NCBI RefSeq assembly: GCF_024139115.2
Contig: NC_085139.1
Coordinates: 17,765,284 to 17,829,283 of the forward strand
DNA: 64,000 bases
Source of the DNA: Armigeres subalbatus
Taxonomy: Eukaryota; Arthropoda; Insecta; Diptera; Culicidae
Direction: 5' to 3'
Shown here: one piece after another, positions 21,607-31,859 of the stretch
Layout of the letters: each line of letters begins with the position of its first letter
How positions within the stretch are numbered: position 1 is the stretch's first letter
Position numbers and translations under genes: made by a program
The notes under the pieces: model-generated
What the model saw: the letters and a program-made list of their open reading frames with translations, nothing else
What the model was told of the DNA's origin: nothing
Database searches by the model: none

Positions 21607-21745
21607 AAAGTGAATTGAACAAGTCGCTTGGATTAAACGCGTCCAAACACCTTCGCTCAACTCACTTGAACGGACAGTAAGTTGAACATGTTCAACTCTT
21701 GGCAAGTAAATTGCATTAAACTAAGCTGTTCAATTCACTTGCCCT
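21607..21745. repeat. Hairpin with internal 18-bp palindrome
   Basis: 'aagtgaattgaaca' near 21,607 pairs with 'tgttcaattcactt' near 21,727. In the middle, 21,680-21,697 ('agttgaacatgttcaact') is a perfect palindrome. It is probably a small non-autonomous element; no target duplication was found. Confidence 0.6.
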
Positions 21746-21949
21746 TTCAAAACGTAGCATTACGGTGAGATATTTCGGCTAAACTTAATTACGCCTATTT
21801 TATTGTGCTTTCTCGATTTCGTATCCAATATCAGATATTTTTTTGGATTTAATAGATTATTTTTCGATACTTTCGCAAGAAAAACTAGTTGAACGTACCC
21901 GACCTTGCTCGGGATTATACTGATCGCTCTCCACATCTCGATATTGAAG

Positions 21950-22300
21950 GGACCATCGAGATAGGGAGAGATCGATGAATGGAAGGAAAATTTAAATGGG
22001 TCCAAAACATCCAAAACAGCTTGTTGCTATGAAAAACGACAACAAAACAAATATCATTGCTTATTGTTGATCTGTACTGTTATCGTCCAAATATGGTCTA
22101 GTAGCCTAAAAATTTGAACATATCGACATAAGGAGAGTGAATCCAGAACAAAATACGATTACAACACATCGGGATAGAAAGATTTCAAGATAGGGAAGTT
22201 ATCGAGATGTAGAAAGCCAAAATGTATGTAGATTGAAGGGACCGAGGAAACCATCGATATAGGGAGAGATATCGAGATATAGAACATCGAGATTTACCGA
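21950..22300. repeat. Degenerate 'atcgagatagggagag' minisatellite
   Basis: Units such as 'catcgagatagggagagat', 'catcgatatagggagagat' and 'tatcgagatatagaacatcg' occur at 21,955, 22,252 and 22,270, with weaker units between. Non-coding. Confidence 0.6.
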
Positions 22301-23094
22301 GTCGACTATATTTTGTATTCTTACTGTCAATTGTTGAGTTCATTCAGCGCCGCACTCTAGATCATTTCTAGCGCGATCGTATTGGGTTTCCTTACAACTC
22401 GCATCAAAATTGTATTTTCACAATTTCTCAACTTTCTCCTCAAAATTTAGTGATATTTTATAACACAGCAGTCCTCAAGACGAATCGATTAATGAGAAAA
22501 CCGTACAAATCGGTCAACGTGAGTTATATTGCCTCAAAGGAAATGCAAACTCATTTTATATAGAGAGATTGCACCACAAACGTAATTATGTTTGAATTGT
22601 ATTTATATCAGACTCTCATATCGGGCAGTTTGTTCACAAAAGTACGTTTCTCTCTGTCAAATCATATTCACAAATTGATAACAATTTGGGAATTCTTAAA
22701 AATGGGATTATGCATGCGAGTTAATTTGAAAAGAAATCATCTTTGATTTTATAAAATCAAGATAATTCAACGAGGTGTGTGACAAAAAAATGAGCATCGC
22801 TGATACTACGTGAAAATATAGCTCTTATGGGCCAAACACATGGGAAAACTGTCAAAATGGACGCAAACGTGTCCATTGTGTTTGACCCTTTAAGCTTTCA
22901 TTTCGTGACTATTTGAAAAAAATCTATCGAGGGGTCCCAAACAACTTTTTTTTCTCCCTTAAACGGAACCTTTTAGTTGTAAAACAGTCAATTATTTACC
23001 ACGTCACTACTAAATGAGCTTCCTCGATTTTTTTCTTCCAATCATCATATAAAAAATTAAGGAGGAATCAATTATTACCAAGTTATAGTCCCAT

Positions 23095-23620
23095 TGAATT
23101 CCACCACTTAATTGTATCTTGACAGATACGTATTTCGACCTCAACAGTAAGGCCGTCTTCAGTGTCTCGTACTTGACTCGACTCAAAAGCTCAAAATAAT
23201 TTTCTTATCTAAATAACTTGTTTATTGAAGCTCAAGCGTCAAAGAGCATAACGAAGCCAAACTCGATAAATGTATGTAATCCTCTGAAAATATCTGAGAA
23301 ACGCTTGGATGGAGATTATGCACTGGTTCGATATCTTTTTTACATATATACTCAACTCTTTCTCAACACCTGCCAAAATTGAAACTTGTTATGCGAATGA
23401 ATAAGTTTAACTGGTGTCATAAAATTATTCAAAACGATTGATCATGCTAAACAATAATCTACCATAGTAATATAAAAGCCTTCCTTAGCCATGCGGTGAT
23501 ATCCCAAGCAACATTACAAGTTTTATTCCGTTCTAGGGATGGTTTTCAAATATCATTATTATTATTATTTATCTTTATTAACGAGATTTTCGGCCCTTGG
23601 CCGGCTCCTCTCGTGTTTCA
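23095..23620. repeat. Short dispersed-repeat pieces and AT-rich DNA
   Basis: 'gatacgtatttcgacctc' at 23,127 with 'gtctcgtacttgactcgac' nearby, and 'cgagattttcggcccttgg' near 23,582 after an ATT run, both look like ends of dispersed elements that I recall from mosquito DNA. Ends and target duplications are not visible here. Confidence 0.4.
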
Positions 23621-24379
23621 AATATCAATTTAAAATTATTGTAACAGCAATATCCCTGATCTCCCTTGAATATATTGATATTTCTCCCTAATATATTTAT
23701 AATGCAAATCAACTACCAAAAAAGTGTTTTACGTGGTGAAAACATTGTCTAATCATGAATTATTGGAACGATTAATTGAGATGCGGTTTACACTGAGTGA
23801 AAGCTGTTGAGTATTCCTTTTAGCTATGTAGGTTTTCTTTTAAGCTGCGCTTGATGGGGAAACGTCATTAACAGTACAACGAAAAAATAATTTTCCCCAT
23901 ACTAATTTGCATGCAAACTTGAAACAGCTTGTGCTAAATCAGTTTTAATCCAAATGAGCTCAAATTTTTAGGGGAAACTCAGAACATGGTAAAGAATCAG
24001 ATGAGCACTGTAGATCAAAATCAATTTTTTGAACCACCCTAATGCTCATCTCACAAGTAGGTAAAATATTTTGATCATATCATCCTTGAAAATGTGATAA
24101 AAATCGTTACGTTTTCAAAAATCCTTAAGTCTTGAATATCGGAATTCCATCGTTTTTCGAGTTCAAACAATCATTTTGTAAACTCTTATGCATCTATATA
24201 TCTATAAATCATAAATCTATAAATCTCTACGAATTTTGTTAATTTACATTTAAATTCAAAAAGTGTAACAAAACATAAGTAAATTGATCAGGGTCACTTC
24301 CTTGCTGTTAAAAATAACAGTGAGTTTAACCATTGCCTAGCGGTAATGTTTGCTAGCCAAATGTGGAATTCAATAAATT

Positions 24380-24506
24380 CAGCTCCGTAAGTGTGTGTGT
24401 ATAACGATCGTCATATGTTGGGTAGTTTAATTATAACGTGTATCGTGGCGCCACATGTGGGGTCACCAGAATTTCGTGAGAGTGAATCATATTGTTAATA
24501 TATTAT
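24380..24506. repeat. Direct repeat, upstream copy (pairs with 25,110-25,245)
   Basis: It shares 'taacgatcgtcatat', 'tggcgccacatgtgg' and 'tttcgtgagagtgaatcat' with the downstream copy. The 'tggcgccacatgtgg' part resembles an LTR primer-binding site, so the pair may be the flank of a small LTR-derived insertion; this is inference. Confidence 0.65.
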
Positions 24507-25109
24507 GCATCTCGAGATAAAATAGAATACTGCGGCTTCCTGCTGGTTGCTTCTCAGATCTCAGGTAAACGGTCACTAAACACAACAGTGTCAATGAAAA
24601 TCTCACCCACTGTATGCACTTGCCATGATAAACACTCTCCATGTACTCAGTGACTCCGGTTGCTTCTCACTAATACAATCGAACACTGTTGTCATTTCGC
24701 GAAAAGCACGTGGTTTTGTTTTGAGCGGGAAAATTCTGCCTATCTTTTAACACGGCGGCTATCTTGACGTTTACCTTACCAGTCGAATCTGTGAGTATAA
24801 GACCGCCGCAGCATTCTAGAAAAAGATTAGCGCGACAATAGTACATTTGATAAAAGTGTTGCAGTCAAATGAGCAAACCTTGGAGCAAACAGCAACATGG
24901 TATGCGAAACAGAGAGCGAGTAGGTGCACCGGCATGGTCCCGCCGGATACAGTTCAACGAGCTATATCAAATTTATTATACATTTCCACAAAAATATGCC
25001 TACCACACTTCTGCTACAACATTTGATTTTCCATTTTGCATTCGATTAAACATAATCGATTAAGTTTAAAAACATCAAGCATCCCTTATTTTTTTCATGA
25101 TGACATTTT

Positions 25110-25245
25110 GAAGTGTGTGTAAAACGATCGTCATATTTTGGGTAGTTCGATTTACGTGTATCGATCCTTTCGGACGCAAGTTGGCGCCACATGTGGTGTC
25201 GCCAAAATTTCGTGAGAGTGAATCATATTGTTAATATAGTATATT
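25110..25245. repeat. Direct repeat, downstream copy (pairs with 24,380-24,506)
   Basis: It carries the same landmarks as the upstream copy plus an extra 'gatcctttcggacgcaag' of about 20 bp before 'tggcgcc'. About 600 bp of sequence with no recognised gene lies between the copies. Confidence 0.65.
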
Positions 25246-26176
25246 TGGAAATAATCTGGGGTGAAATTCTCGGTGAAATTGGCCCATATTAAAAAAATAT
25301 ATATAATTTTAAAATGAACTTGTACATCCTGAGTCAGGGGCCGAGAGCCGGATTCTCAGTTGAAAAAAAATTTGGAAAAGAAGGAAATTGGATTGAGGGG
25401 ATTGAAGTGAATTCGTATATAACATTGAAAGACTCACACCACATGGCTTTAGTGTAACTGTATGAGTGGATTGCATTGACATAAATTGGAGGAGAGTCGA
25501 AAAGCAACAAGAAACAGAGAGTTTACCTAAAACCAATATGAACAAATATTTCACTACCATATGTATTAGTGAGACTTCTATTTTGCAACACAATACCTTA
25601 AGTGAACTAGCAATACATGAATAAGATAATATGGCGTCCCCATGTTATTTCCTTTCAACGTAAATCCTCTGAACATTGTTTCGCATTTTTTATGCATAGA
25701 GAAAAGAATCTATAAAGGTAGATGGAGATTTTGTTTTCGTATTTTCAGGCGTTGTCGCTTCAAAAAGTCTTCAATTGCTTTTTTTTGCTACAAACTGTCA
25801 ATGCACCATCAGAAAAACAAAGATAAAACGATAAACTTAACGATGAAACTAATATTTAAAAAAATCTCAGGCTATGGAGACTTTCTCAGACCGACAACAA
25901 ACCATTTGATACAAAAAGTGCATCAAATCCCAGCTAGCAACGGAGTGGAGGAAGTGAAGCGCAGTCTCAGAATACTACTTGGCAGCAGGTGATTACTGGC
26001 CAGTGTGAGAAGAGGAACCAGCTGCTGCATCTTTGGGGGACCGGACTTGCAGGACATTTTTTGATAACTTGCCCGGGGTTCATGATGTTCCGCACGTTAC
26101 CCCGATCCGCCCTTCTATGATGGGTAGCCATCCAACAACTTGACTCTCTATTTCCAACCATGCAGACGCCGAACGT

Positions 26177-26760
26177 ATGAAAGACACGTATTCCGGCAAA
26201 TTTCACAACTTCAAGCCGAGAACGTTTTGGAGATTTTGTGACAGAGATTACGCGTTCAGCTTAGTCGGTGTTGATTTTGATCAAGAAGGTGGCTCAGTAA
26301 TGGAGAGAGCAAAAGATTATTGGGATCAGATTGCTGAGAAATGCCTATCGTCGGCTCTTCGCAAGAAAAAATTCTGGAGAAGGATAGAACGCTTCAGTTA
26401 GTGGCTATTGAAAAACTATCGAGGATGTCGAGCATCAGTGTAAGGAAAATGGTGCAAAGAGATATCGAAGAAAAATCCGCAGCCGTCGTGAACAAGGTTC
26501 ATCAACATATCGCTCATCCATCGAAGAACCTCTTCTCGAACAAACTGCTATCATCAGCCAGCAAGCGAATCTTCGCAAGCAAAATTTTCAAAACCAATCG
26601 CGATTCAGGTTCTGAAGCCAAAAGAAATTGGTCGGCTCAGGGGAGCTGGGTTCAGCGTAACATCAGTTGGAGGACGTCAAACAACGACAGTAGAATTTGT
26701 TTTGGTTGTGGGCGACGTGGCCATCTTTAAAAACAGTCCTTCCGGCATCGCTCGGGAAGC
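26177..26760 (+). pseudogene. LTR-A gag remnant with zinc knuckle
   Basis: The frame at 26,341-26,728 contains SSQEKILEKDRTLQL, the conserved stretch of Mag-like gypsy gag just after the capsid core. It ends in CFGCGRRGHL, the first three ligands of a CCHC knuckle; the fourth Cys is not seen because the frame stops there. The upstream frame at 26,177-26,399 supplies the capsid part. Gag would package element RNA. Frame breaks lie near 26,340 and 26,728, and the N-terminus is not found. Confidence 0.75.
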
Positions 26761-27711
26761 GCAATGCTTGGAAATGCAGAGCTGTCGGTCACGGCAAAAT
26801 GGTGCACAAAAGTGCTCAAGCTGATGATTCCGCCTGCATACTCCACCTTCTAAGCGCATCAAGACAGCGGAAAAACGAGGAAAATCTGTAGAAAATGTAC
26901 GGAAATCAGGAAGCTCGCACGGAAAAAGGAACAAGATACCCGACTTCAAATGGGTGGAAATGTATTCCGATTCAAAGTTGGAGGCAGGATTGAGACTGTC
27001 AGTGACGATTTCGGATTCTTGGTGCCGCAGCAAATATTATCGACCTCAAAACATGGCAAATGCGTTGCTACATGATGCGGAGCAAAAGTGGAATTCAACC
27101 CGAAAGTCGATCGGTTCTTTTAAGGCTTATGGTTCTTCAAACCCTATTGGAATGCTAGGAATGTTTGTAGAAGCTGAAATCGAGGCTGCTGGTATTAAGG
27201 TTGAAGCGACATTTTACATAGCAAGTCACGGAATGCAAAACTTCTGGGATGAAACACAAAGATGCTAAAGGTGCTTAAGATCGGTATAATGTGGGTCGTC
27301 AAGAAACTTGCCGCTTTCCGAAGATTAAGAGTCATCGTGGAGATCCGATCAACGCAGATGTTAAGGAGTACAACAACCTATCTGGCTCCATTTGCATTGG
27401 AGGACAAATTGGAGAGAAACTTCAATATTTGATGCATCAGGACATTATAGAGAGAGTACAGCAACCATCGGCATGGGTTTCCCCAATTGTACCAGTGTGA
27501 GGACAATGGTGACATTCGTCTGTGTATCGACATGCAGAGCTAATCAAGCTGTTATTAGGAGACACACCCATTGCCAATAATCGAGGAACTATTTGAGATA
27601 AACGGTGCGTTCTATTTTCGAAGCTGGATATAAAGGAAGCTTATCGTCAAGTGGAAATTTCAGACGCTCAAGAGGCATCACAACCTTTATATCAAAACAA
27701 GGATTATTCAG

Positions 27712-27820
27712 GTAAACGCGATAAAGTGTTGATCTAATTTGATTGAGTTGAATACAATAAACGAACCTAATTCAATAATGTATTGTGAGTTTTATTGAGA
27801 GTTTTACAAATTTCTGACAG
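27712..27820 (+). other. Intron-like insertion inside the RT domain of LTR-A
   Basis: The 109 bp begin GTAAACG and end TTTCTGACAG, and contain branch-like 'cctaatt' at 27,768. Upstream codons end ...KQGLF plus AG, and downstream resumes with A and YKRLMFG. Removing the segment joins the conserved RT block in frame at phase 2. The size is typical of a fly intron. Confidence 0.7.
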
Positions 27821-29643
27821 ATATAAAAGGCTGATGTTCGGAATAAGCTGCGCTCCGGAATTGTTTCAAAAGGTGATGGAGTCAGTGATTGCTGGGTTAG
27901 ATGGCGTGGTCGTCTACTTGGATGACATAATGATTTGGGGCGGACTCTGAAGAACATAATCGTAGATTGAAGAGCACTCTTAGCCGTCTCCAAGAATATG
28001 GAATTCTACTGAATAAGGAGAAATGTGTTTATGGTGTTCCCATCTTGAATTTTTGGGTCGAGTTGTCCAGTTCAGGTATCCGGCCAACAGAAAGTAATCT
28101 CGGCCATAAAGTCATTTCGCCTCCACAAGACATGAGCTGCGCCTACCTCAGGTTGATCACATATGTTGGCAGATTTCTACCATCATTGAAATACAGAACC
28201 TCTTCGAAACTTGCTTACTGGAGAAAAATTTGATTGGCAATCAAAACATACTCATGCTTTTGAGAAATCAAGATGGCCTAAGTGGATCGAATTTTCTCGG
28301 TTATTATAGACCCAAGGACCTATGTATTGTAATAGATGCAAGTCCCAGTGGGATAGGTGCTGTTTTGCTCACAGAGACGCAGAGAAAGCGGAGGATCATA
28401 TCGTTTGCAACAAGTCTTTAACAGGAGTGGAAAGAAGGTATTTTCAAACTGAGAGGAAGCGTTGTCGCTGGTCTGGGCCGTCGATAGGTTTCAGTTATAC
28501 TTACTAGGAAAAAATTTAAACTGATAACTGATTGCAAACCACTAATATTTCTATTCAAAGAGCGATCCAAGCCCTGTGCCAGAATAGAACGCTGGTGTGC
28601 GTCTACAGACATACATCTTTGAAGTGGTATACGAACCAGGAACGAACAATTTAGCCGATGCGCTTTCCCGGTTGTCTGTGACTAACCCAATGAACCTTCG
28701 GATGAAGATTGTATACTGCAGTTGACCTTATGTGGATTTCCTTGTGCCGTATCAGTTGAAGAATTCAGACAGAAAAAAAGATCCAAATCTACAAGCCGTT
28801 CAACAAAGTTTAGAAACAGGATTTGGAATGAAATGTCTAAGGAATTTAAACCTTTCAGCTCAGAGTTGTGTCGTGTTCAAACACCTGCTATGAGGAGATA
28901 GGCTAGTCATTCCGAATCACTAAGATCTCGAATATTGAAATTGCTCACGAATCCCACCCTGGAATGGTTGTCATGAAGAAGACTCGTCAGAAGGTATGAG
29001 TGGCCACATTGGATAAGAAAGTTGAGGCATTCGTAAAAAAATGTAAGAATTGTACATTAGTATCAACACCAAACCCTCCGGAGCCGTTGAACAGGACCAA
29101 ATTGCCAGAAAATGCTTGGGCTGATCTTGCCGTCGATTTCGTTGGGCCACTTCGTCCGGTCATAACCTCTTGGTGATTTGACTATTTCAGTCGTTTCACA
29201 GAGGTCATCATTATGAAAGCAAATTACAGCACAATTGACAGTGAAGGCACTGCATGAGACATTTGCCGTTTCGGAATGCCGAGTCTATGAAAACTGATAA
29301 CATGTCCCAATTCGTTAGCAGTGAACTCCAGAATTTTGTCAACAGTTCGGCATTCAACAGAAGAACAACGCCTTATTGGCCTCAGGCTAATGTGGTAGTG
29401 GAAGGATCAACCGATGCATTGTTAAACGATTGAAAATCAGTCAAACTAATAGCTCGGATTGGCAATGGGATCTTAGGACTTTCATACTTATGCATAATTC
29501 AACTCCGCACTCTACTACTGGCGTAGCACCATCAGTATTGCTGTTCGGAAGGAGAATGAAAGATAAGCTCCTTGATAAGAGGATTAAACATCCTGGAGGA
29601 GATTCGGGATCGGGATCATCTGAAGAAGATAAGAGGTGCAGAG

Positions 29644-30223
29644 TAGACTGGCCCAGGAAACAAAAAGTTGTCTAATTCTACGGGGCACCCCCCAGGATTG
29701 TGTCTTTGGGTGAGAAAATCAATCTCTGAAAATTTCAGCTCAATCCTTGTTGATAAGCTGGCGCATTTGATTTGAAGTTTGTATGGATTTCAGCCAAAAT
29801 GTATAGGAAAATACACCTCTCCCTCATTCGATCTGGAAATTGGTTCTGATTGCTCGATTGACCTCAGAATTGCAAAAACGGCAGTTGGTATGGTACAGAA
29901 CAGTTCCACAGAACATTGTTTGATGATTAAATGAACTTTCATATAGGTTTCGGCTGATGCGATTCGATCAATAAATCCAAAAATACACAATTCAGCTCCT
30001 AATAAATCAGCTGAAAACTATATAAAAGTTCATTTAATCATCATACAATCTTCTGTAAATATTCTGTAGCATCCAACTGCCGTTTAATTCTGAATCCGTA
30101 ATCAACAATCAAACAATTATATTTTGGCGAAAATCAGAAGATGACACTCACAAAAGCCACAATTCTGGAGGTCGTGGAATTCGACTACATTTTTTTCTCC
30201 CCATACTAATCTGGGCCAGTCTA
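29644..30223. mobile_element. 580-bp hAT-type MITE with 8-bp target duplication
   Basis: 13-bp perfect inverted ends 'tagactggcccag' (29,644-29,656) and 'ctgggccagtcta' (30,211-30,223) are flanked by GTGCAGAG at 29,636-29,643 and 30,224-30,231. The interior also folds: 'tgatgattaaatgaact' near 29,920 pairs with 'agttcatttaatcatca' near 30,028, and 'aaacggcagttgg' near 29,876 pairs with its complement near 30,075. Pol reading resumes right after it (YADYRRSAKPSE). There is no transposase, so it is non-autonomous. Confidence 0.92.
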
Positions 30224-30703
30224 GTGCAGAGTATGCGGACTATCGACGCAGTGCAAAACCATCTGAGATAAGTCAAGGTGATGTAGTAGTCACAAAACGG
30301 ATACAAAAAGAAAACAAGCTCTCAACGATGTATGACCCTGAAGAGTACACCGTTGTGGACAACAGTCCAGATATTAAGTTGAAGTCGAAGGAAAGTGGGA
30401 AGATAATTCATCGTAATGTTTCTCACTTAAAAAGCTTTTTCGGTACAATGGATTCCGATAACAATATTGATGAAGCAGATGTTACAGAGGGCGTCGAAGA
30501 ACCAATACAAATCAATCCGAACCTAACATCAACAAATGAAAATGAAGCTGTCACAGAAAACATCAGGTATGAGATCTCTCGAAACCCAGACTAGATGAGG
30601 GAGTAACCTCGGGTAACGTCTCGAGCTAGAGAAGTTAGAGCAACCATTGTACTTTAAGGATTATAAGATTGGCACAATCAATCAATTTTTGAGGAAGGGA
30701 GAA

Positions 30704-30890
30704 TGTAGTATCGGTCCCACCATTTCTATTACATTAGTTTATAAATAATAACCTGAGTAGAGATACACTTTGACATCCTTACATGGGTGCCGAGATACAT
30801 ATGTCCCTAATGAATAAAGAACATTGTCTTTTGATCTACCAACGCGACTAGACGTGTTTAGTTGGATATCCGAAACGACGCGATTCTACA
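30704..30890 (+). repeat. 3' LTR of LTR-A (uninterrupted)
   Basis: 187 bp, TGTAGTATCGG to GATTCTACA, preceded by polypurine 'gaggaagggagaa' and followed by target duplication CCCCC. It provides the empty-site reference for LTR-B and for the 3.1-kb block. Confidence 0.92.
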
Positions 30891-31055
30891 CCCCCGACAA
30901 CTCAAACCAAAATCAAACCGTTTTAATTTTTTCCAACCGAGCCGCCAACTGTCAAATGGTTGTTCGAACAACTTCACACGTTCCAACGCAGCAACGCGAA
31001 GCGTTTTCTTGGGGGTGGAGTCAATGTTCGTCGAACTGCTTGACTGGTGTGTACG

Positions 31056-31859
31056 TAGCATTAGTGATGGCGGAAAATTACCGTCGGTAGCAGAATCACG
31101 AACGCGCGACGAAAGCAGACGCTGTAAAACTTTGTTCTCGTGGATGGCGTCAGTAGCAATCAAGAGATTAATATTATAAGATTTTGATTTTGGTTTTGCT
31201 GCTGTTAGTGATTCGGAAGGCGCATTATTAGCTTAGCTTTAGCTTAGACTGTTTGTACATATCAATGGTTGTTACTCCGTGCTTGATCGTAACTGGTGTA
31301 AATTGCTACGATTCAAGTGAATAGTGGTTGGGATTTACCACCTATTCTCGAAGTGCACGTTTCAGCAGCTCGAAAATGTTGATCAATAACGGCGCCAGCA
31401 ATCCTTACAGTCAGTTGGGAAAGAGACGAATGTGAGTGTGTAGTTGTTGCTATAGGGACCGAGATACCTCTACCTCCACAATTACCACGGGAAGGAAAGG
31501 TGTTAGTTGGGTGGGGTAATCAGTAACATAGATCGGATTAGAGGTGCGCCGCCACGCCACGCCGCCGCCACCGACAGTCTTGCAGGCACAGTTTTGGCAT
31601 CGGCGCGCCGTTTAAAATTTGTCACGCCGCTGATCTTATTTTCCACGCCGATTCAAATTTTCAGTGAAACTCCAAAGATTCAGTGCAATTTCCATATAAT
31701 TTTCTAATAGATCGCTCAACATCACGTTGAAACTCAGGATTTTCGCGAAGATACCAATTATTTCCATGAATTCTCAATAAAAACTATGCGTGAAAATTGC
31801 GAAGGATTCCGTTGAAATCAAAAAAAATCTAATCGAAATTGAATTTTCGATCAAAAAAG
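31056..31859. other. Non-coding interval with a GC-rich 'gccacgccgcc' patch
   Basis: No gene is recognised. A GC-rich patch at about 31,540-31,635 ('gccgccacgccacgccgcc', 'ggcgcgccg') stands out from AT-rich surroundings and looks like part of a dispersed element. A short 'ggaaggcgcattatt' relic lies at 31,215. Confidence 0.4.

Larger units (their letters stand above)
19674..26176 (+). other. 6.5-kb leader region of LTR-A without recognisable genes
   Basis: It starts with 'gtggcgacagagg' after the LTR. It is AT-rich and has no frame with a known domain. The open frames on the minus strand at 19,882-20,561 show membrane-like composition only because of base bias. It carries three copies of 'gagtca..ggccgagagccgg' (20,615; 20,880; 25,330), a hairpin at 21,607-21,745, a 'cgagatagggagag' minisatellite at 21,950-22,300, and a pair of direct repeats at 24,380 and 25,110. 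A leader this long is unusual for a gypsy element, so unrecognised nested insertions are likely. Confidence 0.5.
26940..30594 (+). pseudogene. LTR-A pol (RT, RNaseH, IN), broken, Mag-like gypsy
   Basis: A pre-RT region (FKAYGSSNPIGMLG, 27,120) leads into RT: ERVQQPSAWVSPIV (27,450), GDIRLCID (27,510), KLDIKEAY (27,625), FGISCAPELFQK (27,838) and YLDD at 27,915-27,926. RNase H VIDASPSGIGAVL starts near 28,330, and the 'EPGTNNLADALSRL' connection is near 28,640. The integrase has 'HESHPGM' near 28,950 and CKNC near 29,043, then AVDFVGPL (29,130), a TDN.SQF segment (29,298) and TTPYWPQA (29,370). The C-terminal region (ending 30,594) has NVSHLKSF. It is interrupted by an intron-like 109 bp and a 580-bp hAT-type MITE, and frames break many times. 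Confidence 0.9.
10831..30890 (+). mobile_element. LTR-A: Ty3/gypsy (Mag-like) retrotransposon, nested and decayed
   Basis: The 5' LTR begins at 10,831 and, in three pieces, ends at 19,673; the 3' LTR is 30,704-30,890. Both begin TGTAG and end CTACA. A 5-bp CCCCC target duplication lies at 10,826-10,830 and 30,891-30,895. A primer-binding-like 'tggcgacagagg' starts two bases after the 5' LTR, and a polypurine tract 'gaggaagggagaa' precedes the 3' LTR. Gag remnants lie at 26,177-26,760 and pol at 26,940-30,594. The 140 bp of 5' LTR in pieces two and three match the 3' LTR exactly by eye, so the insertion looks recent even though pol is broken. Confidence 0.88.
10601..31055. mobile_element. Foldback/TIR element split by LTR-A
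   Basis: The left end 'cgtacacacggtcaagcag' at 10,601 and the inverted right end (31,055 backwards, 'cgtacacaccagtcaagcag') match over about 41 bp with a few differences, through 'acattgactccacc'. The left part is 10,601-10,830 and the right part 30,896-31,055, so the original was about 390 bp. It was split by the LTR-A insertion. Its own target duplication is unclear; 'acgt' flanks both sides but could belong to the ends. Confidence 0.75.

Noticed and set aside
30824..31179. Three overlapping frames at the LTR-A 3' boundary
   Set aside because: They cover the LTR end and the foldback right arm; no domain.
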